In this document: positions 31,668-41,124 of the stretch, piece by piece | How positions within the stretch are numbered: position 1 is the first letter of the stretch | Layout: each line of letters starts with the position of its first letter | Source of the DNA: an uncultured Alphaproteobacteria bacterium | Lineage (GTDB): Bacteria; Pseudomonadota; Alphaproteobacteria; Caulobacterales; Parvularculaceae | Direction: 5' to 3' | Assembly: GCA_902826095.1 (NCBI GenBank) | Contig: CADEDN010000005.1 | Coordinates: 112,067 to 176,066, forward strand | Length of the DNA stretch: 64,000 bases | The notes under the pieces: generated by a model | What the model saw: only the letters and a program-made list of their open reading frames with translations | Told to the model about the DNA's origin: nothing | Databases searched by the model: none | Position numbers and translations under genes: made by a program

Positions 31668-33176
31668 TCAGAAATCGGCCGCCGCGCTGTCGTCGCGCCA
31701 ATAGGGCGCGACGCTGGCAAATTCGAGCCAGCTCCGCCTGAACGCTGACGCCGCAGCGCTTGCTTCGGCCGTGCGAAAGCCGGCGATGTGCCCCGCCGCG
31801 CGCGCCGCCTGCGGGCCAAGGCCGCCAGCCAGCTTCTCGGCGATGTCGCGCGCTGTCACCGCGTCATGAATGTCGCCGAGGGCGTCCTGCAGCGCGCTCA
31901 TTTTCTTGAAAAAGGGCTTGCGTTCTTCCCGCGGATAAAAATCGCGGAAAATCTGCGCCGAATAGCGCAGGCGCCGCAGCTTGATCCTCAGCTTGTGCAG
32001 CGCGGCGGGGTCTTCGAAGTCGATGCGCGCCGCCGTCTCAAGCAGCCGGCGCCAGCTTTTGTCGATCTCCTGATCGGCATAGGGCCGCGCGGGCGATGCA
32101 AGGCGCCGCGCGCCGGCCTCGCGCCAGGGTTCAAGATAGGCGGCGCGCAACAATTCAAGCGTGAACTCGCCGAATGCGCGATCGGCGAGCGCGCTGGCGG
32201 CGCGATGGCGGGCGCTTGCGCATTCGCTTTGCGCGCGGGCGCGCAAGGCGACGCTCGCCGGGGCGACAGCAAGGCTTTTTGCGACAAAGATATCGAGATC
32301 GCGCGCCTCGCCGACGAGACGCGAGAGGCGCTTGGCGGTCGCGGCGAGCGCCGAAAGCGCGCTGTCGCCGAGCGCCTTGTCGAATACGGATTGAATTGTG
32401 CGCAGGCGCCGGAAAGCGACGCGCAAGGTCCGTGCGGCCGCGCTGTCGCGCTTTTCGACAATCGGCTCGGCCGACCGCACGATCTGCGACGCGACGTCTT
32501 TCAGCGCCTGGGAAAGCGCATCGGCGACCGAAGCGCCCGCCGCCAGCCTTGCGCGGCTGACGCCGGCGGGGCCAAGCGCGCGCGATAGTTTTGAATCGAC
32601 GACAAGGCGCAGGCGGCCGTCAAATTCGCGGTTCAGCCTTTGGGCGAGATCGAAAACGCCCGCCGCATCGCCCTTCATCAGTTCAAGCTCGACTTCGGCG
32701 ATCGGGCCTGCGCGGGCGGCCCCCAGATCTTCCGCTTTGCCGATCTCCGCGGAGATTTCGATGAGCGCGCCATTCAGCGACACAAGGCGCGACCAGCGGT
32801 CCGTCGTCGTGCGCGCGATCGGCGCAAGATCGCCGCGGTCCGCAGCAATCATGCGATCGATCGCCGCGACGCCGGAGACGAGCGAAAACGCGTCGCTTTC
32901 GAGCATCCGCTCGCATTCGAGCCGCAACAGCGCGCCGCCGTCTTGCAGCGCTGATTTGACGACAAGCGCGGTCTCGCCGGCTTCCGCCCGCAGCCGCAAG
33001 GACGCGCCCGCCCTGGTGAGCCGCTTGTCCGCGCTGTCAAAATAGGTGGACGTCAATTGCGCCCATTCGCCTCGCCCGGCCGCGATCGCGTCAAGAAACG
33101 TAAGCGCCGGAACCGCCGTCACGTCGTGCGCGCAGCCCGCCAGCTTCAACTCGAATTCGGTCCTGGCGGGCGCCAT
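31668..33176 (-). CDS. CYTH and CHAD domain protein
   Basis: The 502-residue protein starts with a CYTH (triphosphate tunnel) domain bearing EFELKL, the ExExK motif, and Y-x-D near residue 44. From about residue 220 a CHAD helical domain follows, with conserved His/Arg pairs: VAFRRLRTIQSVF and HKLRIKLRRLRYSAQIF. CHAD domains bind polyphosphate, and CYTH-CHAD proteins often hydrolyse triphosphate. It converges with the adenosine kinase gene, with 9 bp between the stops. Confidence 0.94.
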   Translation of the reverse strand: MAPARTEFELKLAGCAHDVTAVPALTFLDAIAAGRGEWAQLTSTYFDSADKRLTRAGASLRLRAEAGETALVVKSALQDGGALLRLECERMLESDAFSLVSGVAAIDRMIAADRGDLAPIARTTTDRWSRLVSLNGALIEISAEIGKAEDLGAARAGPIAEVELELMKGDAAGVFDLAQRLNREFDGRLRLVVDSKLSRALGPAGVSRARLAAGASVADALSQALKDVASQIVRSAEPIVEKRDSAAARTLRVAFRRLRTIQSVFDKALGDSALSALAATAKRLSRLVGEARDLDIFVAKSLAVAPASVALRARAQSECASARHRAASALADRAFGEFTLELLRAAYLEPWREAGARRLASPARPYADQEIDKSWRRLLETAARIDFEDPAALHKLRIKLRRLRYSAQIFRDFYPREERKPFFKKMSALQDALGDIHDAVTARDIAEKLAGGLGPQAARAAGHIAGFRTAEASAAASAFRRSWLEFASVAPYWRDDSAAADF

Positions 33177-33399
33177 CGGCGATTCCTGGCGGCGACAATG
33201 CCGGCGTCAGGATTGCTGACCGAGAATGGCGGCGATGTCATGCGCGCCTGCGGCGAAAGCCGCCGGATTGGCTGGTTTTTTTGCGCGGCGCCCCTGCAGC
33301 GCGAATGGTGAAATGGCGACTCGCGCCGGGCGCGAGGCGCAAGCGCAAAACGGCGCCCTGATCGAGGGGCCGTCGCCGAAGTTAACGCGCGTGCGGCGA

Positions 33400-33663
33400 T
33401 CAGCGCGTGCAGGCGTCCATCGCCGCTTTCGCGTCGTCGGAAGCGGCGTCATAGCGCTCGCTCGGGTCGTCAATTTCGCCGAGGTCGCGGAACTCCGCTT
33501 CAAGCGCGGCGTCGCCGGCGATCTTGTTTTCAAGGCAGGAGCAGCCGGACGTGTCGCGCCCTTCCGCTTCCAGCCGCGCGACGCAGGCGTCGGTCATTTC
33601 GCCGGCATAGGCGATCGATGAAAGCGCCGTCGTCGCGGCGCCGATCAGGATGATGAATTTCAT
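33400..33663 (-). CDS. Small exported Cys-containing protein, 87 aa
   Basis: The ATG at 33663 gives a signal peptide [21 protein letters not shown]. The mature chain of about 67 residues is acidic, with Cys in DACVAR, SGCSCLE and DACTR, enough for two disulfides. It resembles small alphaproteobacterial periplasmic proteins of unknown role. It lies divergently from hslV with 120 bp between, which may hold promoters of both. Confidence 0.75.
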   Translation of the reverse strand: MKFIILIGAATTALSSIAYAGEMTDACVARLEAEGRDTSGCSCLENKIAGDAALEAEFRDLGEIDDPSERYDAASDDAKAAMDACTR

Positions 33664-33783
33664 GAAGTCCCTCCGAGAATTCCTGCGCACAAAGCAGCAA
33701 GGCTTTTCGCCCGGGCGGGTCGTCGCCGTCAAGCTGCGCCCTCGCGCATTGATCTTCGCGCGCGGCTGCGCAATGAGACGCCG

Positions 33784-34326
33784 ATGAAGGACCAGATGCA
33801 CGGCACGACGATCTTGAGCGTAAGGCGCGGCGGCGCCGTCGTCATCGGCGGCGACGGGCAGGTCAGTCTCGGGCCGACGATCGTCAAGGGCGATGCGCGC
33901 AAGGTGCGCCGGCTCGCCGGCGGCAAGGCGATCGCCGGCTTTGCGGGCGGCACGGCGGACGCGTTCACTTTGCTCGAACGGCTTGAGGGCAAGCTTGAAA
34001 AGCACCCCGGCAATCTGACGCGCGCGGCGGTCGAACTCGCCAAGGACTGGCGGACGGATCGCTATCTGCGGCGGCTTGAGGCGATGATGATCGTCGCCGA
34101 CGCCGCGACGACCCTCGTCCTCACCGGCGCCGGCGACGTCATCGAACCCCAGGACGGGGTGGCGGCGATCGGCTCGGGCGGCGATTTCGCGAGAGCCGCC
34201 GCGCGGGCGCTGGTTGAGGAAACCGCGCTCGACGCCGAAGCGATCGTCCGCAGGGCGATGGCGATCGCGGCGTCGATCTGCGTCTACACGAACGATCAGC
34301 TGACGGTCGAAAAGATCGGCGGTTAG
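33784..34326 (+). CDS. hslV: ATP-dependent protease subunit HslV
   Basis: The 180-residue protein carries the N-terminal nucleophile after processing: [26 protein letters not shown], where the first Thr of TTIL becomes Thr1. [20 protein letters not shown] and the C-terminal [13 protein letters not shown] are typical. HslV forms the peptidase rings of the HslVU protease. In most relatives hslU follows directly; here 2.9 kb with a Tad module and repeats lies between. Confidence 0.97.
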   Translation: MKDQMHGTTILSVRRGGAVVIGGDGQVSLGPTIVKGDARKVRRLAGGKAIAGFAGGTADAFTLLERLEGKLEKHPGNLTRAAVELAKDWRTDRYLRRLEAMMIVADAATTLVLTGAGDVIEPQDGVAAIGSGGDFARAAARALVEETALDAEAIVRRAMAIAASICVYTNDQLTVEKIGG

Positions 34327-34338
34327 CCGCCGTCCGTG

Positions 34339-34534
34339 TCCAACTCATTCGGCGAAGGCCCCCTCTGCTTTTGAAAGTGTCATCCCGGGCGCGCTGCAAC
34401 ACGTAGTGTTGCTGCGCAGACCCGGGACCGCGTGCAGCCGAGGGCCCGAAATTGCCAGGGATGACACGGTTTTCTCTTTTGATGAGGTCCGGGAAACTGG
34501 AACATCATGAGTCTTCTTCAGCGCAACTTGGTCT
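34339..34534. repeat. Dispersed repeat, copy A2
   Basis: Matches 9781-10020 along 196 bp, lacking an internal block of about 50 bp. Its core (34379-34465) begins GTCATCCCGGGCGCG and ends GGGATGAC. It lies in the 483-bp gap between hslV and the TadG-like gene. Confidence 0.85.
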
Positions 34535-34553
34535 AATGGGCTTCCGCCGCAAG

Positions 34554-34604
34554 AGATCCCGCATCCGCGCAGCAACACTTCCTGTTGCAGCGCGCGCGGG
34601 ATGA
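34554..34604. repeat. Dispersed repeat C1, left flank of the Tad module
   Basis: Fifty-one bp starting GATCCCGCATCCGCGCAGC and ending GCGCGCGGGATGAC. It matches 37121-37171 at all but a few positions, in the same orientation, so the two copies bracket the Tad genes as direct repeats. Confidence 0.85.
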
Positions 34605-34656
34605 CGATGGCCGCGCCCGCGACGCCCGCCGTTAACCCTAACCGCCGTTAGCCATT

Positions 34657-34679
34657 TTAATTCGGTTTAATCTGTTAAC
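34657..34679 (+). promoter_or_regulatory. CtrA-like sites before the Tad module
   Basis: TTAA-N6-TTAA (34657-34670) is followed by TTAAC (34675-34679) in an A/T-rich stretch 130 bp before the TadG-like gene. CtrA controls Flp pilin in Caulobacter. Spacing is 6 rather than 7, so the match is imperfect. Confidence 0.35.
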
Positions 34680-34809
34680 GGAAAAAATTTCATATTTTTA
34701 AACGCGCCATAAACACAGATCGTCAATAGTCCATCGTGCATTGTCGCGCGACGGTGATCCGCAGGCGGACGAGTGCGGCGCTCATACGGGCTTTTGACGG
34801 GGACCCAAG

Positions 34810-36153
34810 ATGACGGCTTTAAAGCTCAAATCCTTTCTGAAACTCGGCGCGAAATTCCGCGACGATCTTTACGGCGGCGCTGCGATCGTGATGGCGGCGA
34901 TGGCGCCGGTGATCATCGGCGGCCTCGCCTACGGCGCCGAAGTCGGCGGCTGGGAGCTGACAAAGCGCCAGGTGCAGAACGCCGCCGACGTCGCCGCCTA
35001 CGCCGCGGCGACGCAGGTCCGCTCGGGCGAGACCAATGATGTCGCTGAAACCGCCGCGGAGACCGTCGCGGCGGCGAGCGGCTACGCTGGCGGCGCCGAC
35101 AATCTCGACATCGAACGCCCGCCCTCGTCGGCGCCGACGGCCGCCGACGGAACCGATCCCAACGGCGATTCGAGCTATGTCTATGTGACGCTGACGGAAA
35201 CCAAGCCGCGAACCTTCACGAAGTTCTTCGCGAGCGGCGACGCGGTGTCGTTCCCGTCGGCGGCGCTGGCGAAAATCGAGAGCGGTCGGCCGGCCTGCGT
35301 CCTTGCGCTGCATCCGAGCGCCTCAGGCGCGGTGTCTACAGGCGGCTCGACCAATGTCGAGCTGGCGGGATGCGATATCGCCGCGAATTCGATCTCGTCA
35401 ACCGCGATCACCGCCACCGGCAACGGCTCGAATGTCGAAGCGGACTGCATTTCCGCGGTCGGCAACGTCTCGGTCAACAGCACCTATAATCTTGACTGCC
35501 CGGCGCCGATCGCCAACGGCCCGAAAACGGCGGACCCTTACGCCAATGTGCCGATGCCGACGGCAAGCGATTGCAACCTCACTTACGCCTCCACGCAGTT
35601 CACGCAAAACGGGAACCCTTCAACCCCAGGGTCGGGGCAGACGGGCAAGATGCTTTGCTATTCGGGCGCTGCGTGGAACTTCAACCGAACCGTCAATCTT
35701 GCGTCGAACAACACCTACGTCCTCTTCAATACGCATGCGAGTCAGACCGCCACGTTCGGGACCAGCGGAAACAGGACGGTAAACGGGACCAATGTGTCGG
35801 TCATTTTGATCGGCAAATGGAACGTGTCGTTCAATGGCAACACCGCGATCTCCCTGACGGCGCCGACGACCGGCACCTATAAGGGGCTCGCGCTCGTCGG
35901 CGACCGCGCCAATGCCGTCGATATCGACATATCCGGCAACAATGCGGGCAAGATTGTCGGCGCCGTCTACTCGCCGCACGCCGGATCGGACGTCACCTAC
36001 ACCGGCAGCAGCACCGCCTATTCGAGCGGCCAGTGCACGCAGGTGATCGGCGGCACGGTGACGTTCTGGGGCAATGCCGACTTTTCCACCAACTGTTCGA
36101 ACTCCGGCACGACCGCGATCATGGCCGGCCAGTCGATCAAAATCGTCGGGTGA
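34810..36153 (+). CDS. TadG-like pilus assembly protein
   Basis: The 447-residue protein has one N-terminal helix after a basic segment (FRDDLYGGAAIVMAAMAPVIIGGLAYGAEVGGWELTKRQVQNAADVAAYAAATQ), the TadE/TadG N-terminal pattern with the conserved DAAALAAA-like stretch. The remaining 380 residues are Ser/Thr/Asn/Gly-rich and beta-strand-like, with several Cys pairs (PACVLAL, AGCDIAAN, ADCISA, LDCPAP), and would lie outside the inner membrane. TadG-type proteins serve in Flp pilus or surface structures. No other tad ATPase or pilin gene is in view. Confidence 0.85.
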   Translation: MTALKLKSFLKLGAKFRDDLYGGAAIVMAAMAPVIIGGLAYGAEVGGWELTKRQVQNAADVAAYAAATQVRSGETNDVAETAAETVAAASGYAGGADNLDIERPPSSAPTAADGTDPNGDSSYVYVTLTETKPRTFTKFFASGDAVSFPSAALAKIESGRPACVLALHPSASGAVSTGGSTNVELAGCDIAANSISSTAITATGNGSNVEADCISAVGNVSVNSTYNLDCPAPIANGPKTADPYANVPMPTASDCNLTYASTQFTQNGNPSTPGSGQTGKMLCYSGAAWNFNRTVNLASNNTYVLFNTHASQTATFGTSGNRTVNGTNVSVILIGKWNVSFNGNTAISLTAPTTGTYKGLALVGDRANAVDIDISGNNAGKIVGAVYSPHAGSDVTYTGSSTAYSSGQCTQVIGGTVTFWGNADFSTNCSNSGTTAIMAGQSIKIVG

Positions 36154-36158
36154 TCAGG

Positions 36159-36635
36159 ATGAAAACGAATTTTCTCCGTTCCGCGCAGCGCCTCGCGCGC
36201 TGTCGATCCGGCACCTCGGCGATCGAATTCGCGATCGGCGCGCCGGCCCTCCTCATCGGCCTCATCATCGTCACCGATGTCGGCCTCGCCGTCGGCAGCC
36301 GGATGAAGCTCGACCAGGCGGTCCGCTCGGGCGCTGAATTCGCCATGAACAGCGTCGAGGATGAGACAACGCTTGAAGACATGGTGAAATCGGCGGCGAC
36401 CGGCGCCTATGGCGACCAGATGGACGACATCAATGACAGCCAGATTCCGGACGTCGACGTGACGAAAACCTGCGAATGCCCGGACGCCGCCGGCGTCGAA
36501 GCGGCCTGCGACGCGCTCTGCACGGGCGACGCCATTCCCTATATCTATTACGACTTTGTGGCGAACCAGGACTATCAGGGCATTTTTATTCCAGATCTCG
36601 CGATGGAAACCAAAATGAAAGTGCAGACGCGCTGA
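36159..36635 (+). CDS. TadE-like pseudopilin, 158 aa
   Basis: The N-terminus has the TadE pattern SGTSAIEFAIGAPALLIGLIIVTDVGLAVGSRMKLDQAVRSGAEFAM, with the Glu five residues into the hydrophobic helix. The C-terminal part has two Cys pairs in CECPDAAG and CDALC. It begins 5 bp after the TadG-like gene. TadE-like proteins are processed by a prepilin peptidase and help assembly of Flp pili. Confidence 0.87.
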   Translation: MKTNFLRSAQRLARCRSGTSAIEFAIGAPALLIGLIIVTDVGLAVGSRMKLDQAVRSGAEFAMNSVEDETTLEDMVKSAATGAYGDQMDDINDSQIPDVDVTKTCECPDAAGVEAACDALCTGDAIPYIYYDFVANQDYQGIFIPDLAMETKMKVQTR

Positions 36636-36636
36636 G

Positions 36637-37032
36637 ATGAGCCCTCATCGATCGACGAAATCCCTGCTTCGCGATCAGCGCGGCGCCGCCGCGCTGGAAT
36701 TCGCCATCATCGCGCCGGTGCTTTTCGCGTTCATGTTCGGAATCTTTGAAGTCGGGCGCGTGATGTATGAGAGAAATCGCGTCGCCGCCGCGGCGGCGGT
36801 CGGCGCGCGCGCGGTCGCGATGTACGGCGCGGACGATGAGGATGCGATCGAGGCGGCGATCAACGCCAAGCTTCCCTATGAGGCCGATATCGCGTTCACG
36901 GACGTCACTTTCGGCGAGCAGGACTTCAAGCAGATCGACATCACCTATGATTTTGATTTCCTGATCAAGTTCAGCCATGAATGGAGCGGCGTCACGATCA
37001 CGGCGACGCGCTACGCGCCGGCGGTCAGTTAG
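36637..37032 (+). CDS. TadE family pseudopilin, 131 aa
   Basis: RDQRGAAALEFAIIAPVLFAFMFGIFEVGRVMYERNRVAAAAAVGARAVAMYG is a textbook TadE-family N-terminus (RGxxAxEFAlxxP). The remainder is a short soluble domain. It starts 1 bp after the previous gene's stop. Together with the TadG-like protein these form a three-gene minor-pilin-like operon. Confidence 0.9.
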   Translation: MSPHRSTKSLLRDQRGAAALEFAIIAPVLFAFMFGIFEVGRVMYERNRVAAAAAVGARAVAMYGADDEDAIEAAINAKLPYEADIAFTDVTFGEQDFKQIDITYDFDFLIKFSHEWSGVTITATRYAPAVS

Positions 37033-37040
37033 GGCGGCGT

Positions 37041-37171
37041 GTCATCCCGCGCGCGGCGCAGCATGAAATGCTGCGGCGCAGACGCGGGATCCCGTGCGAT
37101 CAGCATACTTCCCCTCAGGAGGTCCCGCGTCCGCGCAGCAACACTTCGTGTTGCAGCGCGCGCGGGATGAC
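37041..37171. repeat. Dispersed repeat C2, right flank of the Tad module
   Basis: GTCATCCCGCGCGC at the left end mirrors GCGCGCGGGATGAC at the right end. The second half (37121-37171) is the partner of 34554-34604. It fills the gap between the last TadE gene and hslU. Confidence 0.85.
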
Positions 37172-37225
37172 AGGCGCCGGCCGCCCGTAATGACATGAGC
37201 GAGACTATCGCCTACATGGCGCGCC

Positions 37226-38539
37226 ATGACCTCATTTTCTCCCCGTGAAATCGTCTCTGAACTCGACCGCTACATTGTCGGGCAGGCGGCCGCCAAGCGC
37301 GCGGTTGCGATCGCGCTTCGGAACCGCTGGCGCCGCCGCCAGGTCGAAGGCCCGATGCGCGATGAAATCACGCCGAAGAACATCTTGATGATCGGCCCGA
37401 CAGGCGTCGGCAAGACCGAGATCTCGCGGCGGCTTGCGCGCCTCGCCGGCGCGCCGTTCCTCAAAGTCGAGGCGACGAAATTCACCAAAGTCGGCTATGT
37501 CGGCCGCGACGTCGATCAGATCGTGCGCGATCTTGTCGAAGTCTCGCGCGCGCTCGTTCGCGAGCGAAAACGCGAGGAAGTGAAAACGCGCGCGCATCAG
37601 GCGGCGGAAGCGCGCGTTCTCGACGCGCTAGTCGGCGACGGCGCGAGCAATGCGACGCGGGCGAGCTTTCTCGAAAAACTCCGCCGCGGCGATCTCGACG
37701 AGCGCGAGATTGAACTCGATCTCAAGGACCCCGGCGGCGCCCCGACCTTTGAATTGCCGGGCATGCCGGGCGCGCAGATGGGCGTCATCAATCTCTCCGA
37801 CATTCTCGGCAAGGCGTTCGCCGGTCCGGTGAAGCGGCGAAAGATCGGCGTCAAGAACGCCTATGAGCCGCTGGTCGCGGAAGAATCCGACAAGCTCCTC
37901 GACGATGAGGCGATGACGCGCGAAGCGGTCGATCTTGCTGAAAATGACGGGATCGTCTTCCTCGATGAAATCGACAAGATCGCGCGGGGCGGGCATGAGG
38001 GCGCGCGCGGCGGCGCGGATATTTCCCGCGAAGGCGTGCAGCGCGATCTGCTCCCCCTGATCGAGGGGGCGACGGTCGCCACCAAATACGGGCCGGTCAA
38101 AACCGACCATGTGCTCTTTATCGCCTCCGGCGCCTTTCACCTTTCAAAGCCTTCCGATCTCCTCCCCGAACTGCAGGGCCGCTTGCCGATCCGGGTCGAG
38201 CTTGAGGCGTTAACAAGAGACGACCTCCGGCGGATTCTGACGGACACCGAGGCGAGCCTCGTCCGGCAATATTCGGCGCTGCTCGCGACCGAAGGCGTTA
38301 ACCTCGTCTTCGCGCCGGACGGGATCGATGCGATCGCCGACGCGGCGGCGGCCGTTAACGCTGCGATCGAGAATATCGGGGCCCGCCGGCTGGCGACGGT
38401 GCTGGAGACGGTGCTGGAGGATTTGTCGTTCTCGGCCGCCGACCGGGCCGGGGAGGCGGTCACGGTCGACGGGGCCTATGTCGAGGCCCGGGTGGGGAAA
38501 ATCGCCCGCAACGCCGACCTTTCAAGGTATATTCTCTAG
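37226..38539 (+). CDS. hslU: ATP-dependent protease ATPase subunit HslU
   Basis: The 437-residue AAA+ unfoldase begins [38 protein letters not shown]. It has Walker [14 protein letters not shown], the pore motif GYVGRDV, Walker [12 protein letters not shown] and the C-terminal LSRYIL that inserts into HslV. The I-domain (about residues 110-230) is present. It pairs with HslV to degrade misfolded proteins. It now has its own upstream region because the Tad module separates it from hslV. Confidence 0.97.
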   Translation: MTSFSPREIVSELDRYIVGQAAAKRAVAIALRNRWRRRQVEGPMRDEITPKNILMIGPTGVGKTEISRRLARLAGAPFLKVEATKFTKVGYVGRDVDQIVRDLVEVSRALVRERKREEVKTRAHQAAEARVLDALVGDGASNATRASFLEKLRRGDLDEREIELDLKDPGGAPTFELPGMPGAQMGVINLSDILGKAFAGPVKRRKIGVKNAYEPLVAEESDKLLDDEAMTREAVDLAENDGIVFLDEIDKIARGGHEGARGGADISREGVQRDLLPLIEGATVATKYGPVKTDHVLFIASGAFHLSKPSDLLPELQGRLPIRVELEALTRDDLRRILTDTEASLVRQYSALLATEGVNLVFAPDGIDAIADAAAAVNAAIENIGARRLATVLETVLEDLSFSAADRAGEAVTVDGAYVEARVGKIARNADLSRYIL

Positions 38540-38607
38540 GCGGCGACCGTCCGGAGAGCGTGGCCCGGGGGCCACATCCCGCGGGGCCGCCCGGCCTTCC
38601 AGTTTCG

Positions 38608-38622
38608 TTAATGGCGGGTTAA
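38608..38622 (+). promoter_or_regulatory. CtrA-box candidate
   Basis: TTAA-TGGCGGG-TTAA, exactly the TTAA-N7-TTAA spacing of the CtrA box, ends 35 bp before the ATG of the His-rich membrane protein gene. The final base after the box is G rather than C. Confidence 0.45.
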
Positions 38623-38656
38623 GCTCTGCGGCTAGACGCGTAGAGTGGGGCAGACC

Positions 38657-40534
38657 ATGGCTGACGGCGCATCCAGTCACTCGATCCGGCGGTCCGCGCA
38701 CGGGGGACACGGCGGGCACGGCGCCGCGCCGGCGGCCGGCGGGCCGGCGCTTGGTCACAGCCATGGCCAGGGCCACAAAGAGCGCCCGCGCGTCGCCTTC
38801 ACCGGCGAGGAATTCGGCTTTGGCTATCAGGCGGCCGAGCGCTTTGCGGAAACCGGGCGCCAGCGTCCGATTTTCGATGCGGGCCTCGCCGTCGCCAAGG
38901 CGCGCACCGAACAGGAATTCCGTCTCTACGCCGATCGCTTTGAAGGCGGCGAAAATCGCAAATTCGATTTCAGCGCGACGACATGGCAGCCGCTGCGGAC
39001 AAAAGAGCAGGCGCTGCTCGCGGTCAAACAGCACACGGCGGATTTCGCGGTGGTGCCGTTTTATCATCCCTTCTTCGGCTATGACTACGAAACGCTGCGC
39101 GCGCTCGGCTCGCTGATTTTCCTGCTCGGCGTCGAACAGGTCGAGGCGACCGACAATTTCTGCCTCGCCGTCCATGAATCGCAGCTCTACGATCTCATCC
39201 AGTCGGCCCATCCCGGCACCGGCTTCTCGGCGCTGCAGCGCCGCTTCCGCAAATCCTGGGGAACGATCGACAATGGCAGCGGCAACGCGCCGGGCGCGCG
39301 GATGGACGCCGAGATGCCGCGCGCCGGTCTGCCGATCGACATGTCGGATCAAAAACTCATCCGTGACCGGATCGATGTCGTCTTCGCGGGACCGGAAGCC
39401 GCCCGTCGCTGCAAGTCGAAACTCGACGGCTTGCGCTCGATCGGCGTCGAGGTCTCGGAAATCGCGCAGATGGTCGAACCGCATCGCGAGCTTGCACGGC
39501 GCGCGCGCTCGACCGCCAATTCGACGCGCCAGACCAACACGTTCTTCGACCCGATCAGCGGCGAAACGCGGTTCTTCTCAAGCCTCGGCGCGGAAGCGCA
39601 GGGCGGCAAGCTGTTCGGCATGGTCCTTCCCTATGAAGTCGCCATGCGCTCGTCCGATTACGTCATCGTCGACCATAATTACGACGACGGGCAGGCGGCC
39701 AAGACGCGCTTCATGGTGGTCGAGGCGAATCCCGACCACACGCTGGTCGAAGACGCGTTCCGGACGACCGATCAAAAGACCCGCTATTGGTACAAGCGCC
39801 TCTCCGCCCTTTCGATGGCGCCGGCCTCGTTTGAGACGAAGGGCGTGCGGACGGTCGGCGCGATCGGTCTTGGCGTCGGCGTCGGCATGGTGTTCTTCGG
39901 ACTGATGGGCCTTATGGGCTATCGGGGCGGCGCCGATCTCGCCGCGATGGTTGATGCGCTGCCGGGCGCCTCGCTGGCGCTCGCTGTCGCCGGCGCTGGC
40001 GTCGCCGCGCTCTCCGCCGCGCTGACGCAGGCGCAAGGCGGCGCCAAGCAGGGCGTCAGGGTGATGCTGCGCTTCCTGCGCAACAATTCGGCGGCGGCGA
40101 TCGGCGACGTTGAGAATTACCTCCGCAATCACGGCGTCCGCCACTCTGTGGTCCGCACCGACGAGGACAGCGAAGGCCATGAGCCGGCGCCGATCATCCT
40201 TGATGTCGAGTTCGAGCCGAAAGACTTCGCCTATAATCCGGTGACGACCGCCGGCATGCGCCTGCAGAACTCGGTCGCCAACGGCGCCCTGAAGAAAGCC
40301 TTCCAGCGATGGAAAAACCGCGGCGTTCTCGTCGTCGCGGCGATGCCGATCGAAGGCGGCGCCTATCAGATGCCGGCGCCGCAGAAACGCCGCTGGTGGG
40401 CGGAAGCTTTCGCCGCCTGGGCGGCCGATTTCGGCGAGACCATGTTCATCCGCCTGTCGCGACTTCTTGTCTACGCGCTGCCCGTCGCGCTCGCCGCCTA
40501 TGTCGTCTGGCGGATGCTCGGCGGCGGAAAATAA
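38657..40534 (+). CDS. Membrane protein of unknown function with His-rich N-terminus and a prephenate-dehydratase-like segment
   Basis: The 625-residue protein starts with a Gly/His-rich stretch (HGGHGGHG, later GHSHGQGHK). Residues about 45-300 contain TADFAVVPFYHPFFGYDYETLRAL and a long alpha/beta region that recalls the split periplasmic-binding fold of prephenate dehydratases; the likeness is weak and the catalytic motif is not evident. Two central membrane helices lie near 395-450 (TVGAIGLGVGVGMVFFGLMGLMGY, LALAVAGAGVAALSAAL), and one is at the C-terminus. A basic loop connects them. ATG 38657 is preferred over GTG 38645. A CtrA-like box lies upstream. I do not recognise the full-length family. 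Confidence 0.85.
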   Translation: MADGASSHSIRRSAHGGHGGHGAAPAAGGPALGHSHGQGHKERPRVAFTGEEFGFGYQAAERFAETGRQRPIFDAGLAVAKARTEQEFRLYADRFEGGENRKFDFSATTWQPLRTKEQALLAVKQHTADFAVVPFYHPFFGYDYETLRALGSLIFLLGVEQVEATDNFCLAVHESQLYDLIQSAHPGTGFSALQRRFRKSWGTIDNGSGNAPGARMDAEMPRAGLPIDMSDQKLIRDRIDVVFAGPEAARRCKSKLDGLRSIGVEVSEIAQMVEPHRELARRARSTANSTRQTNTFFDPISGETRFFSSLGAEAQGGKLFGMVLPYEVAMRSSDYVIVDHNYDDGQAAKTRFMVVEANPDHTLVEDAFRTTDQKTRYWYKRLSALSMAPASFETKGVRTVGAIGLGVGVGMVFFGLMGLMGYRGGADLAAMVDALPGASLALAVAGAGVAALSAALTQAQGGAKQGVRVMLRFLRNNSAAAIGDVENYLRNHGVRHSVVRTDEDSEGHEPAPIILDVEFEPKDFAYNPVTTAGMRLQNSVANGALKKAFQRWKNRGVLVVAAMPIEGGAYQMPAPQKRRWWAEAFAAWAADFGETMFIRLSRLLVYALPVALAAYVVWRMLGGGK

Positions 40535-40563
40535 GGCCGACGCAGGAACGGCGATCGGATTTT

Positions 40564-41124
40564 TCAGGGGCGCGGGATTTTTCCCGCGCCTTTGCTTTTG
40601 AGGAAGACATAAAACGCGCCCGCCCCGCCGTCGCGCTGGCTGGCGGCCCCGACGCGGGCGATGATTGCGCGCAGCGGCGCTTCTTCCGCCCAGTCGAGGA
40701 ACCGCGATTTGAGGACGCCCGGTCTTGGCGCGTCGCCGCCCCGTCCCTTGCCGGTGATGACGAGCAGCAGCCTTGCATCGTCGGCATGCGCGCGCTCGAC
40801 AAAGCGCAACAGCCGCCGATGCGCCTCGGCTTGCGTGAGGCCGTGGAGATCAATTGTCGCGTCGATCGCGATGCGGCCTCTCGCGGCGCGCCGGTCGAGC
40901 GAGGGATCGCCGCCGCCGACAATGCGGTGCGCCTTTGGCGCGCTCTTGCGAAGCGCCGGCGCCGGCGAGACCGACTTTGCGGGGGCGGATTCGCGGCGCG
41001 GGCCGCGCTCGCTCGCGGCGGCGGGCTTGCGCGCGGGGGCGCGGCCGCGCTTGGCCGGCTTCACGTCGCGGACCGCGCGCCGCCACAGATCGCGCTCTTC
41101 ATCGTCAAGATCGCGCCGCCTCAC
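40564..41124 (-). CDS. Smr/MutS2-domain protein
   Basis: The 186-residue protein begins at GTG 41124 overlapping the mltA stop. A charged N-terminal half (RRDLDDEERDLWRRAVRDVKP) precedes the Smr domain: IDLHGLTQAEAHRRLLRFVERAH, LLLVITGKGRGGDAPRPGVLKSRFLDWAEEAPLRAIIARVGAASQRDGGAGAFYVFLK. The DLHGLT and TGKG motifs are those of Smr nucleases. It is the last gene of tim44-mltA-smr, an order conserved in many Alphaproteobacteria. Confidence 0.94.
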   Translation of the reverse strand: MRRRDLDDEERDLWRRAVRDVKPAKRGRAPARKPAAASERGPRRESAPAKSVSPAPALRKSAPKAHRIVGGGDPSLDRRAARGRIAIDATIDLHGLTQAEAHRRLLRFVERAHADDARLLLVITGKGRGGDAPRPGVLKSRFLDWAEEAPLRAIIARVGAASQRDGGAGAFYVFLKSKGAGKIPRP

